From an uncultured Coriobacteriaceae bacterium (lineage in GTDB: Bacteria > Actinomycetota > Coriobacteriia > Coriobacteriales > Atopobiaceae), in contig CACYTH010000009.1 of assembly GCA_902777325.1 (NCBI GenBank), forward strand, positions 88,819 through 152,818: a stretch of DNA of 64,000 nt, read 5' to 3'. Made by a program: the position numbers and the translations under genes. Positions within the stretch are counted from its first letter, which is position 1; each line of letters opens with the position of its first letter. The notes under the pieces are model-generated. The model saw only the letters and a list, made by a program, of their open reading frames with translations. It made no database searches and was not told where the DNA came from. This document shows positions 45,916 to 54,835 of this stretch, in pieces.

Positions 45916-46545
45916 TTACTTCTTGAGGAACATGCTTGCCAGCTGGGCAATGGTGCCAAAGTCGATGCTGTTTGCGGCCTGCTGCTGCGTCTGCGGGACT
46001 GCCTGGGGCTTGGCAGCGGCGGCGGTGGAGCCGCCACCCAGGAACTGGCCGGCCAGCGTGGCGATCTCGCCGATGTCAAGGCCGTCGGCCAGGTTGACGG
46101 AGGGCTTGCTGGCCTGTGCGGCCTGCTGCGTCTGCTGGGCCTGGGGCTTGGCGGCGTTCATCAGCGTGTTGGCGAGAAGGGCCATGCTCACGAGGCTGCC
46201 GAGGTTGAGCGTGCCGTTAGAGGTGGTCTGCTGCTGGGCCATCTGCGTGGGCTGCGCCGTGTTGCCGCCGCCAAACAGCATGCTGGTGAGGGCGTGCACG
46301 CTGTTGTTGTTCTGGCCGAGCAACGCGGAGGCGATGTTGGCGATGTCGGAGCCGGGGAGCTGCTGGTTGTTGGAGAGGGCCGCGGCGGCGGTGACGACCT
46401 GGCTCATGTCCTCGCGGGAGAGCTGCTCGGTGGAGCCGGTGGCCTGTGCGGTGGTGGAGTACGGGTGCTGGATGAACTGCTGGATGAGCTGGGGGTTGTT
46501 GCCTAGGAACCCGACGAGCTGGGAAGCGACCTGCATGATGTCCAT
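45916..46545 (-). CDS. Gln/Ala-rich protein of unknown function
   Basis: This 209-residue soluble protein starts MDIMQVASQLVGFLGNNPQL. It has three similar amphipathic blocks separated by Gln-rich linkers: SDIANIASALLGQNNN, DIGEIATLAGQFLGGG and DFGTIAQLASMFLKK. The recurring (D)xxxIAxLAxxFLG pattern suggests a repeated helical oligomerisation motif. No signal peptide or catalytic motif is seen. GCAAAGGAGTTAGTC before the ATG is a near-ideal ribosome site, implying high expression. I do not recognise the family. It is a single gene ended by a terminator. Confidence 0.75.
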   Translation of the reverse strand: MDIMQVASQLVGFLGNNPQLIQQFIQHPYSTTAQATGSTEQLSREDMSQVVTAAAALSNNQQLPGSDIANIASALLGQNNNSVHALTSMLFGGGNTAQPTQMAQQQTTSNGTLNLGSLVSMALLANTLMNAAKPQAQQTQQAAQASKPSVNLADGLDIGEIATLAGQFLGGGSTAAAAKPQAVPQTQQQAANSIDFGTIAQLASMFLKK

Positions 46546-46653
46546 GACTAACTCCTTTGCTGAGATCGGCTGAAAGTCGACTGATAGGCACATGGTACTA
46601 CGGATGCAACTCAGTTGCGCCCACGCCTCCCACCTGCGGTAGAATGAGACAGT

Positions 46654-47970
46654 GTGCTGGCAGTTCGAGTGAAAGGCGCACGCCTCCACGTGAATCCCGT
46701 CATCGTCATACCCTCGTACTGGTCTCGTACCGACGGCCTCGTGTCCGTCGGCGATGTCGGCATATACGACCACTCGACGCCCATCTCAAAACCGCTTCCC
46801 GAGCTCGAGACCTGCCTGCAGTCGCTGGAGCAGGTGCGCGGTGTGCTGCGGGTGATCGTGCTCGTGGTGGCGCCGCCCACCTACGCGGAGTCCGCGCGCG
46901 CCCGCGTCAACAGCATCTGCCGCACCCATCCGGACCTCAATCCGCTGGTCATCGGCCGCAGCGAGGCCCAGCAGGTCATACGCGCCATCGAGCACGTGGC
47001 GCCCGGTCTCGACGGCGAGCCCTGCTCGCTGCGCGGCTACGGGGCCATCCGCAACATGGGGCTGGCGGTCGCTGCGGCCCTTGGCCACGACGTGGTGGTC
47101 TTTCTCGATGACGACGAGGTGGCGCTCGACGAGAACTTCCTCATCGACGCGGTCTACGGCATCGGCCTGGAGACGCGCCAGGGCCTGCCCATCCAGGCAA
47201 AGAGCGGCTACTACATCAACCGCGAGGGCTCGCCCTACGCCAACACAAACAAGCCGCGCTGGTACGACCGCTGGTGGTCAAAGCGCGAGGAGTTCAACGA
47301 GTGGATGCAGGCCGCCCTCTCGGGCACGCGCATCTCGAGGTCCAACTACGTCTGCGGCGGCTGCTTTGCCGTGGGCGCTGAGGCCTTCTGCAGCGTGGCC
47401 TTCGACCCGCTGATCACGCGCGGAGAAGACCTCGACTACCTGATCAACCTGCGCATGTACGGCTTTGACGTGTGGTTTGACAACCAGTGGTGCGTCAAGC
47501 ACCTCCCGCCCGAGGTGCCCAGCCATGCGGCCCGCTACCTGCAGAACCTCTACCGCTGGAACTACGAGGTCAAGAAGCTGGCCGCCTCGCGCGAGATCAT
47601 CAGCCTGCGCCACGTGACGCCGGAGTCGCTGCGGCCCTATCCCGCCGCCTGGATCGACGGCCGCATCCTCAAGGCGCGCATCCTGCGAACCACCATCGCA
47701 CGCGCGATCGCCGGTCCCGAGCGCCGCGCGTACCTGGAGATACTCTTCCACGGGCGCGCCGAGGCCGAGCGCTGGGCCACCTCCGTGGCGCGCGACTACT
47801 TTGCCTTCCAGACCTACTGGCCGCGCATCATGGCCTCGCTCTGGAACGACCGCGCCCTTGCGCATACGCTCAAAAAGATGGGCTCGCCCCAGCCGGCGAG
47901 CCAGACCACCACACGCGCCGCCATAGGCAGCTTGGACGACGCCCTGCCCATGGCTGGAGGTACTGACTGA
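46654..47970 (+). CDS. Glycosyltransferase, GT-A fold
   Basis: This 438-residue protein is of the GT2-like GT-A type. It has a nucleotide-binding start VNPVIVIPSYWSR, the metal-binding FLDDDEVALDENF at about 150, an acceptor segment SRSNYVCGGCFAVGAEAF, the catalytic-site pattern ITRGEDLDYLINLRMYG, and a C-terminal helical part. No membrane helix is seen, so it works on the cytoplasmic side. The sugar and acceptor are unknown. GTG 46654 lacks a strong ribosome site; GTG 46690 is an alternative. Its stop overlaps the histidine kinase ATG (TGATG), which ties it to the two-component system. Confidence 0.8.
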   Translation: MLAVRVKGARLHVNPVIVIPSYWSRTDGLVSVGDVGIYDHSTPISKPLPELETCLQSLEQVRGVLRVIVLVVAPPTYAESARARVNSICRTHPDLNPLVIGRSEAQQVIRAIEHVAPGLDGEPCSLRGYGAIRNMGLAVAAALGHDVVVFLDDDEVALDENFLIDAVYGIGLETRQGLPIQAKSGYYINREGSPYANTNKPRWYDRWWSKREEFNEWMQAALSGTRISRSNYVCGGCFAVGAEAFCSVAFDPLITRGEDLDYLINLRMYGFDVWFDNQWCVKHLPPEVPSHAARYLQNLYRWNYEVKKLAASREIISLRHVTPESLRPYPAAWIDGRILKARILRTTIARAIAGPERRAYLEILFHGRAEAERWATSVARDYFAFQTYWPRIMASLWNDRALAHTLKKMGSPQPASQTTTRAAIGSLDDALPMAGGTD

Positions 47971-49346
47971 TGCGTGCCGATCGCTCCCGGTTTCTGCCAG
48001 ACGGGTTCCACCTGTTTCTGAGCATCGTCACCATCGCGATGCTCGGGTTCCTCTCGCTGGGTCTCATCAGGGGGAACCTCCTTGCGGTGGTGCTTGCGGG
48101 CGTGGGCCTGGCAACCGTCATCACCATGGCCAGCTCGAGCCTGCTCGCATCCGACGACCAGCGCTCCCAGGCAACCGAGCGCACGCTGCGCGTGGCATCT
48201 GCCACCCAGTACCACATGCGCGGCGGCCTCACGCCCGAGGGCTGCCATGCCGTGTGCCAGCTGCTGCTGCCCGAGACCGAGGCCTCGGCCATATCCATGA
48301 CGGACACGGAGAAGACCCTCGCCTACGTGGGAGAGGGCGCCTACGGCAGCGAGGAGGGGATTTCCAACGGCGACCCCACCAACGCGGTCCTGGAGAGCGG
48401 TCGCATCCAGACCTTCTCGCGCCTCAATGAGAAGCACTGGCGGCGCACGGGTGGCATGTTCAGCGCCATCGTCACCGAGGCTGCGCGTGCGTACCCCGTG
48501 GGCATCATTGTGCCGCTCTACGTGCACGAGCGCGCCGTGGGCACGCTCAAGCTCTACTACCGCAGCGGCAGCGAGATCAACCGCACGCAGATGGCCATCG
48601 CACGCGGCTTTGCGGAGCTGCTCTCGTCGCAGCTGTCCGTCTACGAGCTTGACCGCCAGGCCGAGCTCACCGCGCGCGCCGAGGTCAAGGCCCTGCAGGC
48701 GCAGATCAACCCGCACTTCCTGTTCAACACGCTCAACACCATCGCTGCGTTCACGCGCACCGACCCGACCCGCGCCCGCGACCTGCTGCGCGAGTTTGCG
48801 GTCTTCTACCGTCGCACGCTTGAGGGCACGGAGGCTCCCATCACCCTGGCCGACGAGCTCGAGCAGACGCGCCGCTACCTGACCATCGAGCGCGCCCGCT
48901 TTGGAGACGACCGCATCGTGCTCACCGAGGACGTCGAGCCGGGCTGCGGCGACATCAAGGTGCCCGCCTTTATCGTGCAGCCGCTGGTGGAGAACTCCGT
49001 GCGCCACGCCATGCGCGACGAGGGGCCGCTGCACATCGACGTGCAGGTGGCAACCGACGGCAGGGACGTGCTGGTTGCGGTGGCGGACGACGGCGTCGGC
49101 ATGGACGAGGAGGTGGCCGAGCGCCTGCTCAGCATGGACACCGCGGCGCAGCCGCAGGGCGGCAGCAAGGGTACGGGCATCGCCCTGCGCAACGTGGCCG
49201 ACCGCATCGAGCTCTTCTACGGCAAGGGTTCGGGCATCGAGGTCATGTCAAAGGTGGGTGCGGGAACATCGGTTACATTAAGACTTGTTGGCGTGGCGCC
49301 AACAAGGGAGCTCTCCTCGCCTGACGAATGGGACGAGCAAGAGTAA
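47970..49346 (+). CDS. LytS-type sensor histidine kinase
   Basis: This 458-residue kinase has two N-terminal membrane helices (FHLFLSIVTIAMLGFLSLGL, NLLAVVLAGVGLATVITMA), a GAF-like domain (about 80-225), a His_kinase segment with phospho-acceptor QAQINPHFLFNTLNTI (about 247-262), and an HATPase with FIVQPLVENSVRHAM (N box), ADDGVGMD and GTGIALRNV. This is the LytS/YpdA class that pairs with LytTR regulators. The short membrane part lacks the 5TM-5TMR sensor, so the GAF domain probably senses an internal signal. It overlaps the glycosyltransferase stop and is followed by its likely partner at 49418. Confidence 0.9.
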   Translation: MRADRSRFLPDGFHLFLSIVTIAMLGFLSLGLIRGNLLAVVLAGVGLATVITMASSSLLASDDQRSQATERTLRVASATQYHMRGGLTPEGCHAVCQLLLPETEASAISMTDTEKTLAYVGEGAYGSEEGISNGDPTNAVLESGRIQTFSRLNEKHWRRTGGMFSAIVTEAARAYPVGIIVPLYVHERAVGTLKLYYRSGSEINRTQMAIARGFAELLSSQLSVYELDRQAELTARAEVKALQAQINPHFLFNTLNTIAAFTRTDPTRARDLLREFAVFYRRTLEGTEAPITLADELEQTRRYLTIERARFGDDRIVLTEDVEPGCGDIKVPAFIVQPLVENSVRHAMRDEGPLHIDVQVATDGRDVLVAVADDGVGMDEEVAERLLSMDTAAQPQGGSKGTGIALRNVADRIELFYGKGSGIEVMSKVGAGTSVTLRLVGVAPTRELSSPDEWDEQE

Positions 49347-49417
49347 AATAAGCAAGTTACGATGCAGATTATGGTTACTGGCAGCCCCGGTACACGGTTT
49401 TTAGAAAGTGGTGGAAG

Positions 49418-50155
49418 ATGCTCAACGCGCTGATTGTGGACGACGAGGCTCCTGCCCGCTCCGAGTTGAGGTTCCTGCTGGAGGAGACCGGCCGGATCAA
49501 CTACATCTCCGAGGCCGCCAATGCGCGCGAGGCCGTGGAGAAGCTCGTGCGCAGCAAGGAGGGCACCGACGAGCGCACCGACGTGCTGTTCATGGACATC
49601 TCCATGCCCAAGACGAGCGGCATGCAGCTTGCCGAGGCCCTGCACAAGCTCAAGAACCCTCCCGCGGTGGTGTTCGTGACCGCCTATAGCGAGTACGCCG
49701 TCGAGGCCTTCAGCGTCGATGCCGTCGACTACCTGCTCAAGCCCGTGGAGACGAGCCGTCTCGCCCGCGCGCTGGACAAGGTGGAGGCCCGCGTCAAGCC
49801 CGCGCCGTCGTCGCACTCCGGCGTGGAGCGCATCCCGGTGGAGAAGGGCGGCCGCAAGGTGCTCGTCCCCATCGACCAGATCCGCTACATCGAGGCCAAG
49901 GACGACTACTCCTGCATCTACACCGAGGGCGATCGCTACCTCTCCACGATCAGCCTGGCCAAGCTCGAGCAGAAGCTCGCCCCGCACAACTTCTTCCGCG
50001 TGCACCGTGGCTACATCGTCAACCTGGACAACGTCGAGTCGGTGGACACCATCTCCAGCGGCATCCTGCAGCTGGGCCTCAAGGGCATCGACGAGAAGAA
50101 GATCCCGGTGTCGCGTCGTCGCGTAGTGGCCCTCAAGCGCGCGCTCGGCCTGTAG
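49418..50155 (+). CDS. LytR/AlgR-type response regulator
   Basis: This 245-residue regulator has a receiver domain at 1-120: NALIVDDEAPARSEL (acidic pocket), LFMDISMPKTSG with phospho-acceptor Asp at about 56, VFVTAYSEYAVEAF and LLKPVE. A LytTR DNA-binding domain occupies about 140-243 (IRYIEAKDDYSCIYTEGDR, FFRVHRGYIVNLDNVE, KKIPVSRRRVVALKRAL). It probably takes phosphate from the kinase at 47970. Targets are unknown; in other bacteria such pairs control autolysis or carbon-acid uptake. GTGGTGGAAG precedes the ATG. The phosphoesterase gene follows 13 bp later. Confidence 0.92.
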   Translation: MLNALIVDDEAPARSELRFLLEETGRINYISEAANAREAVEKLVRSKEGTDERTDVLFMDISMPKTSGMQLAEALHKLKNPPAVVFVTAYSEYAVEAFSVDAVDYLLKPVETSRLARALDKVEARVKPAPSSHSGVERIPVEKGGRKVLVPIDQIRYIEAKDDYSCIYTEGDRYLSTISLAKLEQKLAPHNFFRVHRGYIVNLDNVESVDTISSGILQLGLKGIDEKKIPVSRRRVVALKRALGL

Positions 50156-50168
50156 CTAGGCTCAAGAC

Positions 50169-50633
50169 ATGCGGTTTGACATCATCTCCGACACCCACGG
50201 CCACCTCTCTGACGAGCTGCTGGAGGCCGTGCGTGGCGCGGACTACATCGTGCATGCCGGTGACATCTGCTCCGACTCCGACTTCAGGACGCTCGAGCGG
50301 ATCGCGCCGGTGCGCGCATGCCTGGGCAACAACGACTGGGGCGTGGACTACGGCCCCTCGGTCAAGCGCGTGACCCAGTTCTTCTCGGCAGGGCTGCGCT
50401 GGCAGATCTGCCACTACGAGGAGCGTCTCGACCTCCAGACCTGCGACATCGCCATCTGCGGCCACACGCACCGCCCCTTTGTGGAGCGCGACCCCAAAAC
50501 CCGCACGCTGGTCATGAACCCAGGCAGCCCCACCTTCCCGCGCACGGCCAAGGGCCCCACCATCGGCCGCATCATTGCGGAGAACGGCCACGTGAGCGAG
50601 GTCCGCATCATCGAGCTGGGCAAGAGGCGCTAG
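50169..50633 (+). CDS. YfcE-like metallophosphoesterase
   Basis: This 154-residue calcineurin-like phosphoesterase has all metal motifs: DIISDTHGHL, VHAGDICSDSDF, CLGNNDWG and ICGHTHRPF, followed by MNPGSPTFPR. These match the YfcE/MJ0936 branch, single-domain phosphodiesterases with broad activity in vitro. It is cytoplasmic. It starts 13 bp after the response regulator, so it is probably in the same transcript, although the ribosome site (GCTCAAGAC) is weak. A functional link to the two-component system is not shown. Confidence 0.87.
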   Translation: MRFDIISDTHGHLSDELLEAVRGADYIVHAGDICSDSDFRTLERIAPVRACLGNNDWGVDYGPSVKRVTQFFSAGLRWQICHYEERLDLQTCDIAICGHTHRPFVERDPKTRTLVMNPGSPTFPRTAKGPTIGRIIAENGHVSEVRIIELGKRR

Positions 50634-50658
50634 GCGCCGCTCTGGCTGCGATGTGGGT

Positions 50659-51213
50659 CTAGTACGGCTCGCCCAGCGGCGGAAGCTGCTTGAGGCGACG
50701 CCACATCACCTGCTTCTGGTGCTTGTCGGCAAGCGACGCCGCAAACCCGCCCAGGCTCATCATGCGCATGCACGCCACCTGCGCCAGCACGCCGTCCACG
50801 AGCATGGCTTCGTCAAAGCTCTCCAGCGAGGCGAGGTCGTCGGCGAAGGCCTCGCGCACCAGGTTTGCCGCGGCTGCGTCGCACACCACGCAGGTTGCCG
50901 GGTCAAGCGCGCAGATGGCCTCTCGCAGCAGGGGAGCGTCCAGGCTGGCGCCCGTCTCGTCCCACGCGGCAAGCCCCGACCAGTCCTCGGGGGCATACCC
51001 CAACGCCTGCAGCGCGGCCCTGAGCGCTGCACCGTCCTCGCCCGCAAACGGCGTCCCGCCGGCGCGCTCCTCGGTTGTGGGCTCGCCCTTGATCAGCAGC
51101 ACCGAGGAGAACGCATTGCCTGCCATCAGTACCCCGCGCTCGCCGAGGCTCTCCAGCTCGGCCCGCGCCTTTGCCACGTAGCTGTCGTGACGCTCTTCTC
51201 TGCTTGGTCCCAT
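50659..51213 (-). CDS. Uracil-DNA-glycosylase-superfamily-like protein
   Basis: The segment VLLIKGEPTTEERAGGTPF, then AGEDGAALRAAL, of this 184-residue protein resembles the GExPGxxEDxxGxPFVG phosphate/active region of family 4/5 uracil-DNA glycosylases. The expected N-terminal Fe-S cysteines are not arranged in the usual way; only one CxxC (CVVCD) is seen. The C-terminal half is helical (SFDEAMLVDGVLAQVACMRM). Activity is uncertain and another superfamily role is possible. AGGGGGAGACC precedes the ATG at 51213. It converges on the phosphoesterase gene, 25 bp apart. Confidence 0.5.
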   Translation of the reverse strand: MGPSREERHDSYVAKARAELESLGERGVLMAGNAFSSVLLIKGEPTTEERAGGTPFAGEDGAALRAALQALGYAPEDWSGLAAWDETGASLDAPLLREAICALDPATCVVCDAAAANLVREAFADDLASLESFDEAMLVDGVLAQVACMRMMSLGGFAASLADKHQKQVMWRRLKQLPPLGEPY

Positions 51214-51418
51214 GGTCTCCCCCTGCCGATTGACCCCACCAGAATAGCAGTTGGTGGCGCTGGCGCCGCCCATCCCTCGCCCCGCCGCACGTTCATGCTG
51301 CTCGATTGATTGTTTGTTGGCAAACCATTCGGCCACGTGATGATTTTCGCCCGTGTTGGGTATAAGCTAAGCTAAGTGAAGAAGAACGCCCCATGGCGTA
51401 GACAACAAGGAGACCATC

Positions 51419-51736
51419 ATGGCCAACGAGATCACCACTGCAGACTTCGACGCTATCGTTGCCGCTTCCGACAAGCCCGTCCTCGTGGACTTCTGGGCCT
51501 CTTGGTGTGGCCCCTGCCGCGCACTGGGCCCCATCGTCGAGCAGGTCGGCGAGGAGATGGCTGACCGCCTGACCGTGTACAAGTGCAATGTCGACGACGA
51601 GGGCGCCCTTGCCCAGCGCTTTGGCATCATGTCCATCCCCACGCTCATCCTCTTCAAGGGCGGCGAGGCCGTGCACACCATGGTCGGCAGCGTGCCCAAG
51701 GCCACCCTGGTGGCCGAGCTCGAGGCTCACATCTAA
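51419..51736 (+). CDS. trxA: Thioredoxin
   Basis: This 105-residue thioredoxin has the active-site WCGPC at about 30-34, the buried Asp in VLVDFWASW, cis-Pro in IMSIPTLILF and the closing GGEAVHTMVGSVPKATL. It has the standard length, no signal peptide, and is cytoplasmic. It reduces protein disulfides with electrons from thioredoxin reductase. AACAAGGAGACCATC precedes the ATG. A strong hairpin lies 31 bp after the stop. Confidence 0.95.
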   Translation: MANEITTADFDAIVAASDKPVLVDFWASWCGPCRALGPIVEQVGEEMADRLTVYKCNVDDEGALAQRFGIMSIPTLILFKGGEAVHTMVGSVPKATLVAELEAHI

Positions 51737-51738
51737 GC

Positions 51739-52491
51739 GTGGCCAAACCACGTCATACACGCGATGGGCGCCTGCTCCAGACGATGGAGCAGGCGCCTCA
51801 TGACATCTGGCGCAACCTGCGCAGCAACAAGCGGGTTGTGCTCTTTGTCATTGCGGTGGTCCTGTTTATGGGCGTCCTGCAGAACATGCTCGCAGGCGAC
51901 CTTCTCCGTCTGGACTACTACGCCTACCGCATCTTTGTGGTGCGCATGCGCCGCGCCTGGCTGACGCCCATCATGCAGTCCATATCCGAGCTCGCCCTGC
52001 CGGTGGTGCTGCTGGCCATGCTGCTTGCGGTGCAGGCCTTTGCGCCGGGGCGCCGCCCGGGCCTGTTTGCGGCGCTCAACCTGGTGGGCGTGGTGCTCGT
52101 CAACCAGGTGTTCAAGTTCATCGTGCAGCGGCCGCGCCCGGAGGGCTTCCGCCTCATCGCGGAGAGCGGCTACAGCTTTCCCTCGGGCCACTCCATGGTT
52201 GCCATGGGCTTCTACGGCCTGCTTGCCTGGATGGCCTGGCACTACGAGCGCGACGCCTTTGTCCGCCGCGTGAGCGTGACCGGCTTTGGCCTGGTCATCA
52301 TACTCATCGGCATCAGCCGCATCTACCTGGGCGTGCACTACGCCTCCGACGTCATCGCCGGATTCTGCCTGTCCGCCGCCTGGCTTGCGCTCTACACCAC
52401 CATCATGGCCCCCATCTTCCTGCCCGAGGAGGAGACCGGCCTTGGCATGGACGACAAGGCCATCAGGGACACGCGGGGCACACCGGAGTAG
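51739..52491 (+). CDS. PAP2-family phosphatase
   Basis: This 250-residue membrane phosphatase has six hydrophobic segments and all three PAP2 motifs: KFIVQRPRP, YSFPSGHSMVAM and SRIYLGVHYASDVIAG (catalytic His in each of the last two). Likely substrates are undecaprenyl pyrophosphate or phosphatidic acid; gene-level choice is not possible. GTG 51739 follows the trxA stop by 2 bp, but the strong hairpin then lies in the coding sequence; ATG 51784 is the other option. Either way the catalytic core is complete. The tail is acidic. Confidence 0.85.
   Translation: MAKPRHTRDGRLLQTMEQAPHDIWRNLRSNKRVVLFVIAVVLFMGVLQNMLAGDLLRLDYYAYRIFVVRMRRAWLTPIMQSISELALPVVLLAMLLAVQAFAPGRRPGLFAALNLVGVVLVNQVFKFIVQRPRPEGFRLIAESGYSFPSGHSMVAMGFYGLLAWMAWHYERDAFVRRVSVTGFGLVIILIGISRIYLGVHYASDVIAGFCLSAAWLALYTTIMAPIFLPEEETGLGMDDKAIRDTRGTPE
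51767..51797 (+). terminator. Hairpin downstream of trxA
   Basis: A perfect 12-bp stem (GGCGCCTGCTCC / GGAGCAGGCGCC) with a 7-nt loop. It has no T-run and would fall inside the PAP2 reading frame if that starts at 51739. It may limit read-through into, or translation of, the PAP2 gene. Confidence 0.4.
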
Positions 52492-52616
52492 CCGTCCGTC
52501 TCCAGCCACGTCGACAGCCAGTCTATCTCATGCTCCCATCCAAAAATGGGCGTGACACTTCGCCTGCAGAGGGCTAACCTTAACGGTTGACCGGCAACTG
52601 AGGGCATGGAGTCAAA

Positions 52617-54026
52617 ATGCGTGTTAAAGAGCTGCTTTCCCAACACCGTAAGGCTGTCATCGGGACGGCCGTCGCGCTCTTGGCGGTGGCGTGCGCCGTC
52701 TTCTTCGGGCTGAGGGCGCTTGGTGGCGGTGACGGTGGCGATGCCGTGTACGTGCAGAAGGTGAGCAACGTCAACGCGGCTGGTGGCGCGACCACAAACC
52801 GCTATGCTGGCGTGACCGAGGCGCAGAAGGTCGAGAAGATCGATCTCTCAAGCGGCGAGACGATCAAGCAGGTCTACGTCAACAAGGGCGATCACGTCAA
52901 GAAGGGCGACCCGCTCTTCGAGTACGACAACTCGCTCAGCGAGATCAAGGTGCAGCAGGCCGAGCTCGAGATCGAGCAGCTCAACACCACCATCGAGAAC
53001 GATACCGGGCAGATCGGCGAGCTCGAGAAGGCCCGCTCCTCCTCCGATGACCCCCTGGCCATCTCGGCGGAGATCCAGGAGCTCCAGGCGGCGATCGCCC
53101 AGGCAAAGTACGACCTCAAGCTCAAGGAGACCGAGCTCAAGAAGCTCAGGGAGGCCGTCACCGACCCAAAGGCGACGGCGCCCATCGACGGCACCATACA
53201 GACCATCAACACGAGCATGATCGGTGGGGGCAACGCGGACGTGCCCTCGGGCGAGGGCGAGGACGCCAGCAGCCTTGAGGCACTGGCGGGGGCTGGCGAG
53301 TCGACGACCTTCATGACCATCCTGGCCGATGGCAACCTGCGCATCCGCTGCAAGGTGAGCGAGCAGAACATCTACGAGGTGTCCACGGGCACTCCCGTCA
53401 TCGTGCGCTCCCGCGTCGACGACAACATCTCATGGCACGGGACGATCTCCTCGGTCGAGAGCCAGCCTACGCAGGATGGCGACGAGGGCATGGGCGACAT
53501 GGGCGATATGGGCGACACGACGGCGTCCAACTACAACTTCTATATCTCGCTCGACGAGTCCGACGGCCTCATGCTGGGCCAGCACGTGACCGTCGAGATG
53601 GACTTCGGCCAGGACACGGCCAAGGAGGGCATCTGGCTCGACGAGGGCTGGATCATCCACGACAACGGGGCCGCGTACGTGTGGGCCACCAGCAAGGAGG
53701 GCGGAAGCCTCGAGCAGCGCAGCGTCATGCTGGGCGAGACTGACGAGAACCTCGGCTTGGTGCAGATCGTCCAGGGCCTCGAGAACACCGACTACATCGC
53801 ATGGCCGGACGAGAGCTGCCGCAAGGGCGCCAGCACGACGACCGAGCTCGTCATCCCCGACGAGGGCGAGGAGATGCTCGACGGCGGCGAGGTCATGCCC
53901 GACGACGCCGAGGACCTGGACATGGAGCTCGAGATGAGCGAGGGCGCTGAGGCCGGCGACACTGCAGTCGCCGAGTCAGCACTTGAGGGCGAGGCCGAGG
54001 CTGCAGATGGCGGAGAGGGTGCATAG
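52617..54026 (+). CDS. HlyD/MacA-like membrane fusion protein (adaptor 1)
   Basis: This 469-residue adaptor is part of a MacAB-like exporter. It has an N-terminal membrane anchor (AVIGTAVALLAVACAVFFGL), a biotinyl-lipoyl half (SGETIKQVYVNKGDHVKKGDPL), a coiled-coil hairpin at about 105-180 (LEIEQLNTTIENDTGQIGEL ... KLKETELKKLREAV), then lipoyl/beta-barrel parts (ATAPIDGTIQTI). A MGDMGDMGD stretch and a long acidic Glu/Asp/Ala tail are unusual. GGAG precedes the ATG at 52617. It is the first gene of a four-gene operon; the ABC ATPase follows at 2 bp. Confidence 0.85.
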   Translation: MRVKELLSQHRKAVIGTAVALLAVACAVFFGLRALGGGDGGDAVYVQKVSNVNAAGGATTNRYAGVTEAQKVEKIDLSSGETIKQVYVNKGDHVKKGDPLFEYDNSLSEIKVQQAELEIEQLNTTIENDTGQIGELEKARSSSDDPLAISAEIQELQAAIAQAKYDLKLKETELKKLREAVTDPKATAPIDGTIQTINTSMIGGGNADVPSGEGEDASSLEALAGAGESTTFMTILADGNLRIRCKVSEQNIYEVSTGTPVIVRSRVDDNISWHGTISSVESQPTQDGDEGMGDMGDMGDTTASNYNFYISLDESDGLMLGQHVTVEMDFGQDTAKEGIWLDEGWIIHDNGAAYVWATSKEGGSLEQRSVMLGETDENLGLVQIVQGLENTDYIAWPDESCRKGASTTTELVIPDEGEEMLDGGEVMPDDAEDLDMELEMSEGAEAGDTAVAESALEGEAEAADGGEGA

Positions 54027-54028
54027 CG

Positions 54029-54835
54029 ATGGAGCTCCTTACCCCGTCATCGGCACCCAGGCACGGTCGCCACGCACGCGTCATGGAGGAGGTCACCCAG
54101 CCAGTGACCGCACCGGCGAGCCAGGCCTCCTCAGACAACTGCCCGGTGGTCAGCCTTCGTGGCATCAACAAGAGCTACGGCGAGGGCGCGCTGGCCGTCC
54201 CCATTCTCCACGACATAGACCTGCAGGTGGAGCAGGGCGAGTATCTCGCCATCATGGGTCCCTCGGGATCGGGCAAGTCCACGCTCATGAACATCGTGGG
54301 ATGCCTGGACGTGGCAACCTCCGGCACCTACCTGCTGAGCGGCACCGACGTGTCGCAGCTGGACGACGAGGGGCTGTCGCGCCTGCGCAACCGCACGATC
54401 GGCTTTGTCTTCCAGAACTTCAACCTGTTGCCGCGCGAGACTGCGCAGGAGAACGTCGCGCTGCCCATGCTGTATGGCGGCGTGCCCCGCTCCGAGCGCA
54501 TCGACCGCGCGCGCGAGGCGCTTGAGCACGTTGGCCTGGGCGACCGCGTCGACTTTCTTCCCACGCAGCTCTCGGGCGGACAAAAGCAGCGCGTGGCCAT
54601 CGCACGAGCCATGGTCATGAAGCCCAGCCTGCTTCTGGCGGACGAGCCCACGGGCGCGCTCGACACGGCCTCGGGCGAGCAGATCATGGAGCTGTTCCAG
54701 GAGCTGTCCGACAGCGGCGCGACCATCGTGATGATCACGCACGAGCGCTCGATCGCCGACCATGCGCATCGCCTCGTGTTTATCCGCGACGGCAGGCTCT
54801 ATACCAGCGAAGAGGTGGAAGGGGTGGCCGAATGA
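54029..54835 (+). CDS. ABC transporter ATP-binding protein, MacB/LolD type
   Basis: This 268-residue ATPase has Walker A GPSGSGKST, Q-loop FVFQNFNLLPRETA, signature LSGGQKQRVAIARAM, Walker B LLLADEPTGALD and the H-loop MITHE. These are typical of the MacB/LolD/FtsE mechanotransmission class. The first ~35 residues are an extra charged N-terminus before VVSLRGINKSYG. It energises the permease at 56929. It starts 2 bp after adaptor 1 and overlaps adaptor 2 by 4 bp, so all are translationally linked. Confidence 0.93.
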   Translation: MELLTPSSAPRHGRHARVMEEVTQPVTAPASQASSDNCPVVSLRGINKSYGEGALAVPILHDIDLQVEQGEYLAIMGPSGSGKSTLMNIVGCLDVATSGTYLLSGTDVSQLDDEGLSRLRNRTIGFVFQNFNLLPRETAQENVALPMLYGGVPRSERIDRAREALEHVGLGDRVDFLPTQLSGGQKQRVAIARAMVMKPSLLLADEPTGALDTASGEQIMELFQELSDSGATIVMITHERSIADHAHRLVFIRDGRLYTSEEVEGVAE

